This document shows, in pieces, positions 34,004 through 41,981 of a stretch of 64,000 nt of DNA (its first letter is position 1; the number at the start of each line of letters is the position of its first letter). Source of the stretch: Novosphingobium decolorationis (lineage in GTDB: Bacteria > Pseudomonadota > Alphaproteobacteria > Sphingomonadales > Sphingomonadaceae); the NCBI RefSeq assembly GCF_018417475.1, contig NZ_CP054856.1:2015001-2079000 (forward strand), read 5' to 3'. Position numbers and translations under genes: made by a program. The notes under the pieces are model-generated. The model did no database searches and was not told the DNA's origin. It saw nothing but the letters and a program-made list of their open reading frames with translations.

Positions 34004-35230
34004 TTATCCGGGTTGGCGCGCGGTCCTGTCTTTTGAAGGCCGGGGCGCGGTGGGTGCCGGGGGGCGGCGGTGAAGGGCGAAGGTCTGAAGCAGGTGGACC
34101 GCGATCCCGAAGACGAGGCCCCACAGCGCCGCGCCCAGACCGAACAGCGTGAGCCCCGAGGCCGAAACCGCGAAAGTAACGAGCGCGCCGTCGCGCCCGT
34201 CCTCGGCTTTCAGCGCCGCGCTCAGCGATCCGGCGACAACGGGGAAGAGGGCAAGGCCTGCCAGCGCGGCGATGAGGAATTCGGGCAGCAGCGCAAAGAG
34301 CGCGAGCACGGTCGAGGCGAAGGCGCCGAAGACAAGGTAGGTCACCCCGCCCGCGACCCCGGCGACGTAGCGCTTTTCCTTTTCGGGATGCGCCTCTTCG
34401 CCCAGGCAGATCGCGGCGGTGAGCGCGGCAAGGTTGAGGCCGTGGCACCCGAAGGGCGCGAGCACGACCGAGGTGATCGCGCTTGCCGAAATCAGCGGGC
34501 GCGCGGGGGGATGCTCGAAACCGGCGGTGCGCAGGACCGCGATCCCGGGCAGGAACTGGCCGGTCAGCGCAACCACGGCCAGCGGCACCGCGATGTTGGC
34601 GGCTGCGGCAAGGTCGAAACGGGGCGTCGTCCAGACCGGCAGGGTGAGACTGGGCGTTGCAATGGTGCCCGAAAGCGAACCGGTGAGCGCGCACAGGGTC
34701 ACGCCCACCACCAGCACGGCCACGACGGCATAACGCGGCGAGACGACGCGCCCGGCAAAGAAGGCGCCCATCATTGCCACCACCGTCAGGGGGGCCTCGG
34801 GCAGGGTGCCGACCATGTCGATCACGAAACGGAACAGGATGCCCGCCAGCATGGCCGCAGTGATCGCGGGGGGCAGGCGGCGGGTAAGCTGGTCGAAGGC
34901 GCCCGAGATGCCGACCAGGAAGACCGCGACATTGGCGACGATATAGGCGCCGATGGCGGTCGCAAAGTCGGTCTGGGGCAGCATGGTGACCAGGAGAGCG
35001 GAGCCGGGCGCCGACCAGGCGATGACGATCGGCACCTTCCAGCGCAGGCTGAGCACGATGCCCAGCACCCCGCTGCCGATCGAGATCGCCCAGACCCAGG
35101 AGGCCACCAGCGGTTGTTCCAGGCCTGCAGAGGCCTGGAACACGATGACCAGCGGTCCCGCGTAGGAAATGGTGGTGGCGATGATCCCGGCGAGAATCGT
35201 CGGCAGCCAGGTAAGATGCCGAAGGGGCAT
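34004..35230 (-). CDS. benE: BenE-family benzoate/aromatic acid transporter
   Basis: 408-aa inner-membrane protein with about 12 hydrophobic helices. It matches the BenE family in WVWAISIGSGVLGI, YAGPLVIVFQ, LTGQFLPGIAVLRT and FGCHGLNLAALTAAIC. Such proteins are proton symporters for benzoate-like acids. The start follows AAGGAGAATTCC. It is the second gene after the truncated MFS transporter and before the porin. The actual substrate is probably the aromatic acid fed into the nearby ring-cleavage pathway. Confidence 0.9.
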   Translation of the reverse strand: MPLRHLTWLPTILAGIIATTISYAGPLVIVFQASAGLEQPLVASWVWAISIGSGVLGIVLSLRWKVPIVIAWSAPGSALLVTMLPQTDFATAIGAYIVANVAVFLVGISGAFDQLTRRLPPAITAAMLAGILFRFVIDMVGTLPEAPLTVVAMMGAFFAGRVVSPRYAVVAVLVVGVTLCALTGSLSGTIATPSLTLPVWTTPRFDLAAAANIAVPLAVVALTGQFLPGIAVLRTAGFEHPPARPLISASAITSVVLAPFGCHGLNLAALTAAICLGEEAHPEKEKRYVAGVAGGVTYLVFGAFASTVLALFALLPEFLIAALAGLALFPVVAGSLSAALKAEDGRDGALVTFAVSASGLTLFGLGAALWGLVFGIAVHLLQTFALHRRPPAPTAPRPSKDRTARQPG

Positions 35231-35250
35231 GGAATTCTCCTTGGGCGGGC

Positions 35251-36543
35251 TCAGGCAGTGAGCGCGCGTTCGGGGGTATTAGGGGCGGGGCTGGCCGTGG
35301 TGGCGGCCACCGTTGCCGCCGCCTGGCGGCGCAGGCTCAGGGTGAAGAGCGCGGTTGCGGCCACCGAGATGAAGCCCGGCACGGCGAAGGCGACGAAGTT
35401 CCAGCCCATCGGCAGCTGCGCGGAGAGGAGAATGCCGCCCAGCATGGGCCCGACAATGGCGCCCACGCGGCCCATGCCCGACGCCCAGCCCAGGCCCGTC
35501 GAGCGGACCGAGAGGGTGTAGAACTCCGCGACGCAGGCGTAGAGCAGGATCTGCGTGCCGGTGGTGCCTGCGCCCGCGATGAAGATCAGCAGGTAGAGGA
35601 CGGGCATCGGGCTGTTGAGGCCCAGAAGCATGAGGCAGGCCGAGCCGAGCGCGAAGTAGGCCATGACCACGCGCGGCAGGCCGAAGCGGTCGGCAAGGCG
35701 TCCGCCCGAGATCGCCCCGAACATGCCCCCGAAGCTGAGCGCGAGGAGGAAGGAGAGGCTGGAGCCCAGCGAATAGCCCGCGCTGACCATGAGCTTGGGC
35801 AGCCAGGAGCTGAGCCCGTAGACCATGAGGAGGCAGCAGAAGAACGACAGCCACATCGCGAAGGTGCCCAGCGCGCGGCCCTGGCGGAACAGTTCGCCAA
35901 CCGAGGTCGAAGCGCCCTTGGCCTCGTGGTATTCGAGCGGGGCGTCGGCGGGCAGGTTGGCCTCGGGCGCCAGCTGGCGCAGGTGCGCGCGGGCGGTCTC
36001 GATTTCGCCCTTGCGGATGAGGAAGCCGATGGATTCAGGCAGCGCCTTCAGGATCAGCGGCAGGCAGACGAGCGGCACCGCGGCAGCGAAGAACATCGAG
36101 GGCCAGCCGAAGGCGGGCAGGAGGTAGATGGCGAGCCCGGCCGCGACCATGCCGCCCACCGCATAGCCGCTGAACATGAGCGCGACGAGCGTGGAGCGGA
36201 TGCGCTTGGGGGCATATTCGTTGGTGAGCGCAACCGCGTTGGGCATGAGGCCGCCGCAGCCAAGGCCGGCGGCAAAACGCAGCAGCCCGAAGGTGAGCGG
36301 GGTCGTCACGAAGCCGTTGAGGAAGGTGGAGGCGCTGAACAGGGTGAAGCACAAGGTGATGCAGGTCTTGCGCCCGATGCGGTCGCCGAGCGGCCCGAAG
36401 ACGAGCGCGCCGCCCATCATGCCGAACAGCGCCCAGCTGGCGAGCGAGCCCGCCTCGGTCGGGCTGAGGCCCCATTCGTCCATCAGGCGCGGCAGGACCG
36501 CGCCGTAGATGAAGACGTCGTAGCCATCCACGACGAGCAGGAT
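35251..36543 (-). pseudogene. Aromatic acid:H+ symporter (MFS, AAHS type), 5' end removed by IS6100
   Basis: About 430 codons of an MFS transporter, beginning at the IS6100 edge as ILLVVDGYDVFIYGAVLPRL. In the AAHS family this DGYD segment lies in the first helix, after about 20-30 residues that are missing here. GDRIGRKTCI (loop 2-3 motif) and 12 expected helices are otherwise present. GTG at 36531 could start a slightly shorter protein, so some function may survive. The first gene of the transporter operon, it has lost its native promoter; IS6100 could supply outward transcription. Confidence 0.82.
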
Positions 36544-37423
36544 GGCTCTGTTGCAAAGATTGGCGGCAGTCAGAGGTAGGCTGTCGCTCTGCGCCGATCA
36601 GGCGGCTGCTGCGAAATGGTGGTTGAGCATGCCCATGGCCTCCGTCAGCGCCGAGGGCCCAATGCCAAAAGCTCTCTCCACAAGGCGCACCTCGCCCCTG
36701 ATGCCGGGCTGCAGGCACCAGGGGCGAGCCTGTCCTTTGCGCAGGGCTCGCATGACTTCGAATCCCTTGATCGTGGCATAGGCCGTGGGGATCGATTTGA
36801 AACCGCGCACCGGCTTGATCAGTATCTTGAGCTTTCCGTGATCGGCCTCGATCACGTTATTGAGATACTTCACCTGCCGGTGGGCCGTCTCCCGGTCCAG
36901 CTTTCCTTCGCGCTTCAATTCGGTGATCGCTGCACCATAGCTCGGCGCTTTGTCGGTATTGAGCGTGGCAGGCTTTTCCCAGTGCTTCAGGCCTCGCAGG
37001 GCCTTGTCCAGGAACCGCTTCGCTGCCTTGGCGCTGCGGGTCGGCGACAGGTAGAAATCGATCGTGTCGCCCCGCTTGTCGACTGCCCGGTACAGGTAGG
37101 TCCACTTGCCCCGCACCTTGACGTAGGTTTCATCCAGGCGCCAGCTCGGATCAAAGCCACGCCGCCAGAACCAGCGCAGCCGCTTCTCCATCTCCGGGGC
37201 GTAGCACTGGACCCAGCGATAGATCGTCGTATGGTCGACCGAAATGCCGCGTTCCGCCAGCATTTCCTCAAGGTCGCGATAGCTGATCGGATAGCGACAA
37301 TACCAGCGCACCGCCCACAGGATCACATCACCCTGGAAATGGCGCCACTTGAAATCCGTCATCGTTCCGTCCGTCCAATCTCCGCCAAGCATGCTCAAGC
37401 TTCACGATTTTTGCAACAGAGCC
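36544..37423 (-). mobile_element. IS6100 copy 2 (880 bp)
   Basis: Inverted relative to copy 1, with the same 14-bp terminal repeats (36544-36557 and 37410-37423). Inner flank 36536-36543 is AGCAGGAT and outer flank 37424-37431 is AGCTGGTG. The outer flank is the reverse complement of the inner flank of copy 1. Confidence 0.97.
36598..37362 (-). CDS. tnp6100: IS6100 transposase
   Basis: 254-aa transposase identical in protein sequence to the copy at 21363-22127, with the same DDE residues and start (MTDFKWRHFQGD). The lack of any difference means the duplication is recent. Confidence 0.97.
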   Translation of the reverse strand: MTDFKWRHFQGDVILWAVRWYCRYPISYRDLEEMLAERGISVDHTTIYRWVQCYAPEMEKRLRWFWRRGFDPSWRLDETYVKVRGKWTYLYRAVDKRGDTIDFYLSPTRSAKAAKRFLDKALRGLKHWEKPATLNTDKAPSYGAAITELKREGKLDRETAHRQVKYLNNVIEADHGKLKILIKPVRGFKSIPTAYATIKGFEVMRALRKGQARPWCLQPGIRGEVRLVERAFGIGPSALTEAMGMLNHHFAAAA

Positions 37424-37445
37424 AGCTGGTGGCGGTCGTGGTCAT
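37424..37445 (-). pseudogene. Severed 5' end of the aldehyde dehydrogenase gene
   Basis: ATG at 37445 reads ATG ACC ACG ACC GCC ACC AGC T to the IS6100 edge (MTTTATS). Joined to 22190 it continues TTC ATT GAC GGC in frame as MTTTATSFIDGAFLPAG. In that arrangement the dehydrogenase lies 106 bp downstream of the racemase-like gene on the same strand. Confidence 0.88.
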
Positions 37446-37551
37446 GGCTCGAAGGTCTCGACGTCTAGCGGGAAAGAAACAAGGCAGGTGCGGCGAGGCC
37501 CTGCACAGGCGGCACGACTATGCCTCCCGCGCAGGGCCTCGCCGAGGGCGA

Positions 37552-38331
37552 TCAGAATTCGCTCATCAGGCGGCCAAAGCCCATCAGGCGGTCCTGGATG
37601 CCATTGGCGCGCAGCGCGTGCCAGTAGGTTGCGGTGTTGATCGCGATGACCGGCTTGCCCAGGTACAGCTCGGCCGCCGCCGCCGCGCGGATGCCCGAGA
37701 TGTTGGTGCCCACCTGGATCAGCGCGTCCACGTCATCGCCGTCGAGCGCCTTGAAGGTGTCGATGGTGCGGCGCTCCTCGACTTCGGCGATGGCGAGCCA
37801 GGACGGGCACTGCAGCGCGATGTCGCGCACCGTCTCGTAGCCGTGGTCGGCCAGGAAGTTCTTCACTTCGGCATTGGCGGTCGGGAAGTAGGGCGAGAAG
37901 AACGCGACCTTCCTGATCCCCGGCCCATAGGCCTTGAGCGCGGCGACGACCGAATCCGCGCCGGTCGAAACGCCCAGCCCCGAAATCTCCTCGACGTTGC
38001 GGCGCCACGTGTCGGCCCCTTCCGCGCCGCCGAAGAAGGTCACCGCCGACATGCCCATGACGAGGTAGTCGGGTGCGCAGGTGAGCACGCCCTTGACCGC
38101 GTCCACGGTGTTATCGCTGATCTCCCAGGCGCCCGCCATGAAGGTCTCGTTGGAGACCGCCTTGGCGTTGTCGACGACGATGCGGCTGTAGTGGTTGGTG
38201 ACCCCGGGCACGCGCAGGTCGTCGAAATCGGGCTGGACGCTGGTGTTGGTCGAAGGGCCCAGGACGCCGAACTTGCGGCGGAAGCCCAGCTGGTCGCGGT
38301 TCACGCGTCCGGGTACAGTATCGATGCTCAT
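37552..38331 (-). CDS. Asp/Glu-racemase-superfamily protein (arylmalonate decarboxylase/maleate isomerase-like) without catalytic Cys
   Basis: 259 aa. The fold is marked by YLVMGMSAVTFFGG, similar to the dioxyanion-hole segment MGTSLSFYRG of arylmalonate decarboxylase, and AELYLGKPVIAINTATYWHALRANG, the usual C-terminal block. The expected cysteines are missing: the first position is in MGMSAV and the second, LLSCGG in the decarboxylase, reads LIQVGTNISG. It therefore cannot use the standard Cys mechanism. It overlaps the small upstream gene by 4 bp and originally preceded the aldehyde dehydrogenase. Family function could be decarboxylation or isomerisation of a ring-cleavage diacid. Confidence 0.8.
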   Translation of the reverse strand: MSIDTVPGRVNRDQLGFRRKFGVLGPSTNTSVQPDFDDLRVPGVTNHYSRIVVDNAKAVSNETFMAGAWEISDNTVDAVKGVLTCAPDYLVMGMSAVTFFGGAEGADTWRRNVEEISGLGVSTGADSVVAALKAYGPGIRKVAFFSPYFPTANAEVKNFLADHGYETVRDIALQCPSWLAIAEVEERRTIDTFKALDGDDVDALIQVGTNISGIRAAAAAELYLGKPVIAINTATYWHALRANGIQDRLMGFGRLMSEF

Positions 38332-38624
38332 GCAATTTTCTCCGCGTCGGCCAGACTTTGGACCATGGCCTGTTTCAGAAGGTATTCGCGGCGCCTGCCC
38401 GGATCGTTGGCGATCCCGGCCATGCGTGCGAGGCGGGCGGCGTGGGCCTCTCCCGGAGCGTGCTCCATGAAGGCCTTGGTGATCCCGCGGCGCTGGCGGT
38501 CGAAGAGCGAGACGACACGCTGGTGCCCGCGGTAGATCTTGCGGAAGGTCGTCACCACGGGCGTACCGGGCACGATCCGCGCGAAGACGTCGGCCATCAG
38601 AACTTCGGTCGCCCGCACGCACAT
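38328..38624 (-). CDS. Small uncharacterised protein, about 98 aa
   Basis: I do not recognise this protein. It is basic and largely helical (FRKIYRGHQRVVSLFDRQRR, AREARLARMAG-like stretch), ending QSLADAEKIA. Its stop overlaps the racemase-like gene (ATGA), which supports the frame. The start is uncertain: ATG at 38624 (MCVRATEVL) has GGGG directly before it; ATG at 38597 (MADVFARIVPG) gives 89 aa. It is the first gene after the IclR-type operator. Confidence 0.65.
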   Translation of the reverse strand: MCVRATEVLMADVFARIVPGTPVVTTFRKIYRGHQRVVSLFDRQRRGITKAFMEHAPGEAHAARLARMAGIANDPGRRREYLLKQAMVQSLADAEKIA

Positions 38625-38704
38625 CCCCTGTCGTGGCGTATCTCGCTTTTCGAGCCCCGGGGATGCGGGCCGGGCCTGCGTGATGCCAGCTTCGGGGAAT
38701 GCGA

Positions 38705-38721
38705 TGTTCGTGAAATGAACA
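38705..38721. promoter_or_regulatory. Predicted IclR-type operator (copy B)
   Basis: TGTTCGTGAAATGAACA between the IclR gene and the divergent small/racemase-like operon. It shares 15 of 17 positions with the site at 27666-27682; both are preceded by TGCG. A weaker relative (TGTTCGCGGCGCGATCA) lies at 39657-39673 before the FAD oxidoreductase gene. Confidence 0.68.
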
Positions 38722-38801
38722 ATTCGGCTTGCATGTCTCGCCCGAAACACGACAAGATGTCCTCCATTCCAGAACAATAAAACCTGAAAACCGAGAAGCT
38801 A

Positions 38802-39599
38802 TTGACCGCCGATTCATCGATACGCGTGATTGGACGCGCGCTGGAAATCCTGCGCGTCATCAATCTGAAGGGCTCGCCCAGTCTCTCCGAGATCCAACGA
38901 GCGGTGGACCTGCCCTATCCCACCGTGCTGCGGCTCGTGCGCGCGCTCGTGGAGGAGGGCGTGGTGGAGCGCGAACCCTCGCGCAAGCGCTACCGCCCGA
39001 CCCCGCTCGTCCAGGCGCTGTCCTACGGCTTCCAGGGCCACGACGCGCTCGTCACCGCCGCGCGCCCGCACATCGAGGCACTGACCGGCATCGTCCACTG
39101 GCCGATCAGCGTGGTCACCCGCATGGGCAACATGATGGTCGTGCGCGATTCCACCAGCACCCAGACCCCGCTGACCTTCAACCACTATTACCCCGGCTGG
39201 CAGGTGCCGCTGATCCAGTCGGCCTCGGGGCGGGCCTATCTGGCGCACGCCACGCCCGATTCGCGCGCCTCGCTGATCCGCCACGTGGAAGCGACCGGCT
39301 CGGAAGGCGACGTGCAGATGCTGCGCGTCTTCGAGAGCAGCGGCGAGGCCGAGAAGATCCGCAAGCAGGGCTATGTCGCGATCTCGCGCACCGCCTATTC
39401 GGCCAATCCGGGGCGCACATCCTCCTTCGCGGTGCCCATCTTCGAGGGCGAGAACCTGCTCGGCACGCTGACGCTGGTGTTCTTCGCCACGGCCATGACA
39501 CTCGAGGATGCGCTGGCCAAGTACCTCGACCCGGTGCTCCAGACCGCGCGGCGCATTGGCGAGGACATGGGTCGCAGCGTGCCCGCAGGCGCCGCCTGA
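38802..39599 (+). CDS. IclR-family transcriptional regulator
   Basis: 265 aa. An N-terminal winged helix-turn-helix (about 5-70; LSEIQRAVDLPYPTVLRLVR) is followed by the IclR effector domain (about 80-255; FAVPIFEGENLLGTLTLVFF). A TTG codon is the apparent start, beginning TADSSIRVIGRALEIL. It is divergent from the small/racemase-like operon and co-directional with the FAD-oxidoreductase operon. Given the shared palindromes it probably controls both halves of the locus, as IclR regulators of aromatic pathways (PcaR, PobR) do. The ligand is unknown. Confidence 0.92.
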   Translation: MTADSSIRVIGRALEILRVINLKGSPSLSEIQRAVDLPYPTVLRLVRALVEEGVVEREPSRKRYRPTPLVQALSYGFQGHDALVTAARPHIEALTGIVHWPISVVTRMGNMMVVRDSTSTQTPLTFNHYYPGWQVPLIQSASGRAYLAHATPDSRASLIRHVEATGSEGDVQMLRVFESSGEAEKIRKQGYVAISRTAYSANPGRTSSFAVPIFEGENLLGTLTLVFFATAMTLEDALAKYLDPVLQTARRIGEDMGRSVPAGAA

Positions 39600-39768
39600 T
39601 CGGCTCCCTCCCGCCCCACTTCCATCCGGGCCGGGCCGAGGACCCGGACGAAAAAATGTTCGCGGCGCGATCATCGAGGTCTCACGGCTCGCCGCCGGGC
39701 ACCGGCCACGTCAGTCTTTGCTCCAAGCCAACAAGGCACCAGATCCAGGCTCGAGAAGCGGAGACAAC

Positions 39769-41166
39769 ATGACGGACGGGTTCGATATCATCGTGGTCGG
39801 GGCAGGCACGGCCGGCGTTCCTGCAGCGGCCGCGGCCGCCGCGCGCGGGCTCAAGGTCGCGCTGGTGGAGGCTGCGGATGACATCGGCGGCACGCTGGTC
39901 CTCTCGGGCGGCTCGATCAGCGCGGCGGGCACGGCGATGCAGCGCGCCGCGGGCGTGGCCGACGATGCCGACACCCACTTTGCCGACGCCATGCGCATCA
40001 ACCACGGCACGGGCGACCACGTGCTGCTGCGCGACTGGATCGAGCGCGCGCCCGAAGCCATCGACTGGCTGCTGGAATCGGGCTGGACCTGCACCCCCTT
40101 CGAGCCCGTCTTCGCGCCCGAGCATGATCTCTACACGACGCCGCGCACCTACCGCAGCACCGAGCAGGGCTTCTCGCTCATCAGGGCCTACCGCAACGCG
40201 ATTGCGCCCGCCATTGCGGCCGGGAACCTGGAACTCTTCCTCGAAACCCGGGTCGAGGACGTGATCGTCGAGGACGGCGTCGCCAGGGGCGTTGTCGCCA
40301 CTCACAAGGGCGAGGAAATTCGCCTCAAAGCCAGGGCCGTGGTGCTCACCACCGGCGGCTTTGGCGGCAGCAAGGAGCTGTGGCAGGAGATCCACGGCGT
40401 GGTGCCGCTGCGCTACCACATCGACACCGTGGTCGGCGACGGCCTCAAGCTGGCGCGCAAGGCGGGCGGCACGAGCTGGTTCGAGGACACCCTGCTCCCG
40501 TCCTTTGGCGGCACGCGCGACCTCGGCGCTCCGGCGGCCGCCTGGGTCCACACGGTGATCGTGCCCAGCGTGCGCCAGCCCTGGGAAGTCTACGTCAACG
40601 CCGAGGGCGAGCGCTTCATGCCCGAGGACGAGCCCATCATCGATTCGCGCGAACGCGCCATCATGCGCCAGTCCGACTGGTCGTTCTGGGTGATCTACGA
40701 CGAGGCCATCCGCAGTGAGGCACCGCCGCTCTTCAAGTGGGAACCGGAAAAGCTCGAACAGCTCTTCGAAGGCTTTGACGAAGACTACGTGCGCGCCGAT
40801 AGCCTGGAAGAACTCGCCACGCGCTGCAAGCTGCCCGTCGGCACCTTCACCCAGACCATCGACACCTACAACCGCGGCCAGAAGGTCGGCTCGGACATGT
40901 TCAAGCGCCAGCACCTGCCCGCCCCGATCGCAAATGGCCCGTTCTACGCGGTGCGCCACTACGGCTATTCGATCACCTGCTACCCGGGCATCCAGGTCGA
41001 CCATGACCTGCGCGTCACCGGCGCGAACGGCGAGGCCATTGAGGGCCTCTACGCTGCGGGCGAGGCCATCGGCATTGGTTTCCTCGGCCACTCGTTCCTG
41101 AGCGGCGCCATCGTCTCGAGCGCGGTCACCTTCGGGCGCAAGCTCGGCCAGACGCTGCTCGCCTGA
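39769..41166 (+). CDS. FAD-dependent oxidoreductase, fumarate reductase flavoprotein-like
   Basis: 465 aa, FAD_binding_2 family. The dinucleotide motif VVGAGTAGVPAAAAAAARG is at the N-terminus, the second FAD contact is ARAVVLTTGGFGG, and the C-terminal site is GLYAAGEAIGIGF. Members include fumarate reductases, ketosteroid dehydrogenases and other enzymes forming or reducing activated double bonds. GGAGAC precedes the ATG. The stop overlaps the next start (TGATG), and the third gene follows likewise, giving a coupled three-gene operon. It could desaturate or reduce an unsaturated ring-cleavage acid. Confidence 0.88.
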   Translation: MTDGFDIIVVGAGTAGVPAAAAAAARGLKVALVEAADDIGGTLVLSGGSISAAGTAMQRAAGVADDADTHFADAMRINHGTGDHVLLRDWIERAPEAIDWLLESGWTCTPFEPVFAPEHDLYTTPRTYRSTEQGFSLIRAYRNAIAPAIAAGNLELFLETRVEDVIVEDGVARGVVATHKGEEIRLKARAVVLTTGGFGGSKELWQEIHGVVPLRYHIDTVVGDGLKLARKAGGTSWFEDTLLPSFGGTRDLGAPAAAWVHTVIVPSVRQPWEVYVNAEGERFMPEDEPIIDSRERAIMRQSDWSFWVIYDEAIRSEAPPLFKWEPEKLEQLFEGFDEDYVRADSLEELATRCKLPVGTFTQTIDTYNRGQKVGSDMFKRQHLPAPIANGPFYAVRHYGYSITCYPGIQVDHDLRVTGANGEAIEGLYAAGEAIGIGFLGHSFLSGAIVSSAVTFGRKLGQTLLA

Positions 41167-41981
41167 TGGCTGCGGGCAGCACCGCCAGCCCTCCGCGCCG
41201 GGGCTATGTCGACGGCCCCTTCGGGCAGATCCACTACCGCCGTACCGGCACGGGCCGCCCGCTCGTGCTGGTGCACCAGGCGGCGATGGACAGCCGCCAG
41301 TTCACAGCGGTCTATGGCCTCCTCGCCGAGGCGGGCTTCGATGCCATCGGCATCGACCTGCCCGGCTTTGGCAACTCGGACTGCCCGCCCTTCCCGCCGC
41401 GCGTCGAGGACCTTGCGGCCAGCATCGTCGCAGCCATCGACGCGCTCGGGCTCGAGCGCTTCGACATGGCCGGGCACCACACCGGCGCGATGGTCGCGAC
41501 CGAAGTGGCGCTGGCCCTGCCCGAACGGGTCCAGCGCCTGGTCCTCAACGGCCCGATGCCGCTGACCGACGCCGAGCGCAGCGCCTTCTTCGCCGACAAG
41601 CATCTGCGCGAAAAGGAAATCGTCCCCAAGCCCGGCGGCCAGCATTTCGCCGAGTTCACCGCGATCCGCGAACGCCTCGTGGCAGGCAGCCTTCCTCTCG
41701 AGACCGTCAACAGCTACGTCCTTCAGGCTCTGGGGGCCCCCTCGCCGTTCTGGTACGGGCACAACGCCGGCTTCCAGTACCGCCACGAGGACAGCCTGCC
41801 GCGCCTTGCCTGCCCCACGCTGATCCTCACCAACACCGGCGACCAGATCTACGCACACGCCCAGCGCGCCCGCGCCCTGCGCCCGGACATGGCCTACGCC
41901 GAATTGGAGGGCGGCGGCGTCGATATCATCGACCAGCAGCCCGAAGCCTGGACGAAGACCCTGACGGAGTTCCTCACCTGA
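41166..41981 (+). CDS. Alpha/beta-hydrolase-fold protein with His in the nucleophile elbow (paralogue 2)
   Basis: 271 aa. Oxyanion region LVHQAAMDSRQ, strand DLPGFGNSDCP, elbow FDMAGHHTGAMV with His105 where Ser is expected. C-terminal TNTGDQIYAHA resembles the family acid loop, but the usual final His block is not obvious. It shares the opening RRGYVDGPFGQIHYR and the GxHTG elbow with the protein at 29922-30767. Coupled by TGATG overlaps to the FAD oxidoreductase and IorB-like genes. Conservation of His in two diverged paralogues argues for a real, different chemistry rather than decay. Confidence 0.87.
   Translation: MAAGSTASPPRRGYVDGPFGQIHYRRTGTGRPLVLVHQAAMDSRQFTAVYGLLAEAGFDAIGIDLPGFGNSDCPPFPPRVEDLAASIVAAIDALGLERFDMAGHHTGAMVATEVALALPERVQRLVLNGPMPLTDAERSAFFADKHLREKEIVPKPGGQHFAEFTAIRERLVAGSLPLETVNSYVLQALGAPSPFWYGHNAGFQYRHEDSLPRLACPTLILTNTGDQIYAHAQRARALRPDMAYAELEGGGVDIIDQQPEAWTKTLTEFLT

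Larger units (their letters stand above)
22182..36543. other. 14.4-kb segment inverted by IS6100
   Basis: The segment lies between two identical IS6100 copies in opposite orientation. The 8 bp at its left edge (22182-22189, CACCAGCT) are the reverse complement of the 8 bp outside the second copy (37424-37431, AGCTGGTG). This is the footprint of intramolecular replicative transposition with inversion. Both edge genes are cut: the aldehyde dehydrogenase at 22182 and the MFS transporter at 36543. Confidence 0.9.

Noticed and set aside
21302..37423. A simple compound transposon carrying catabolic genes
   Set aside because: IS6100 copies are inverted and the 8-bp repeats are one inside, one outside. 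This is the mark of an inversion, not of joint transposition. The genes inside also continue into those outside.
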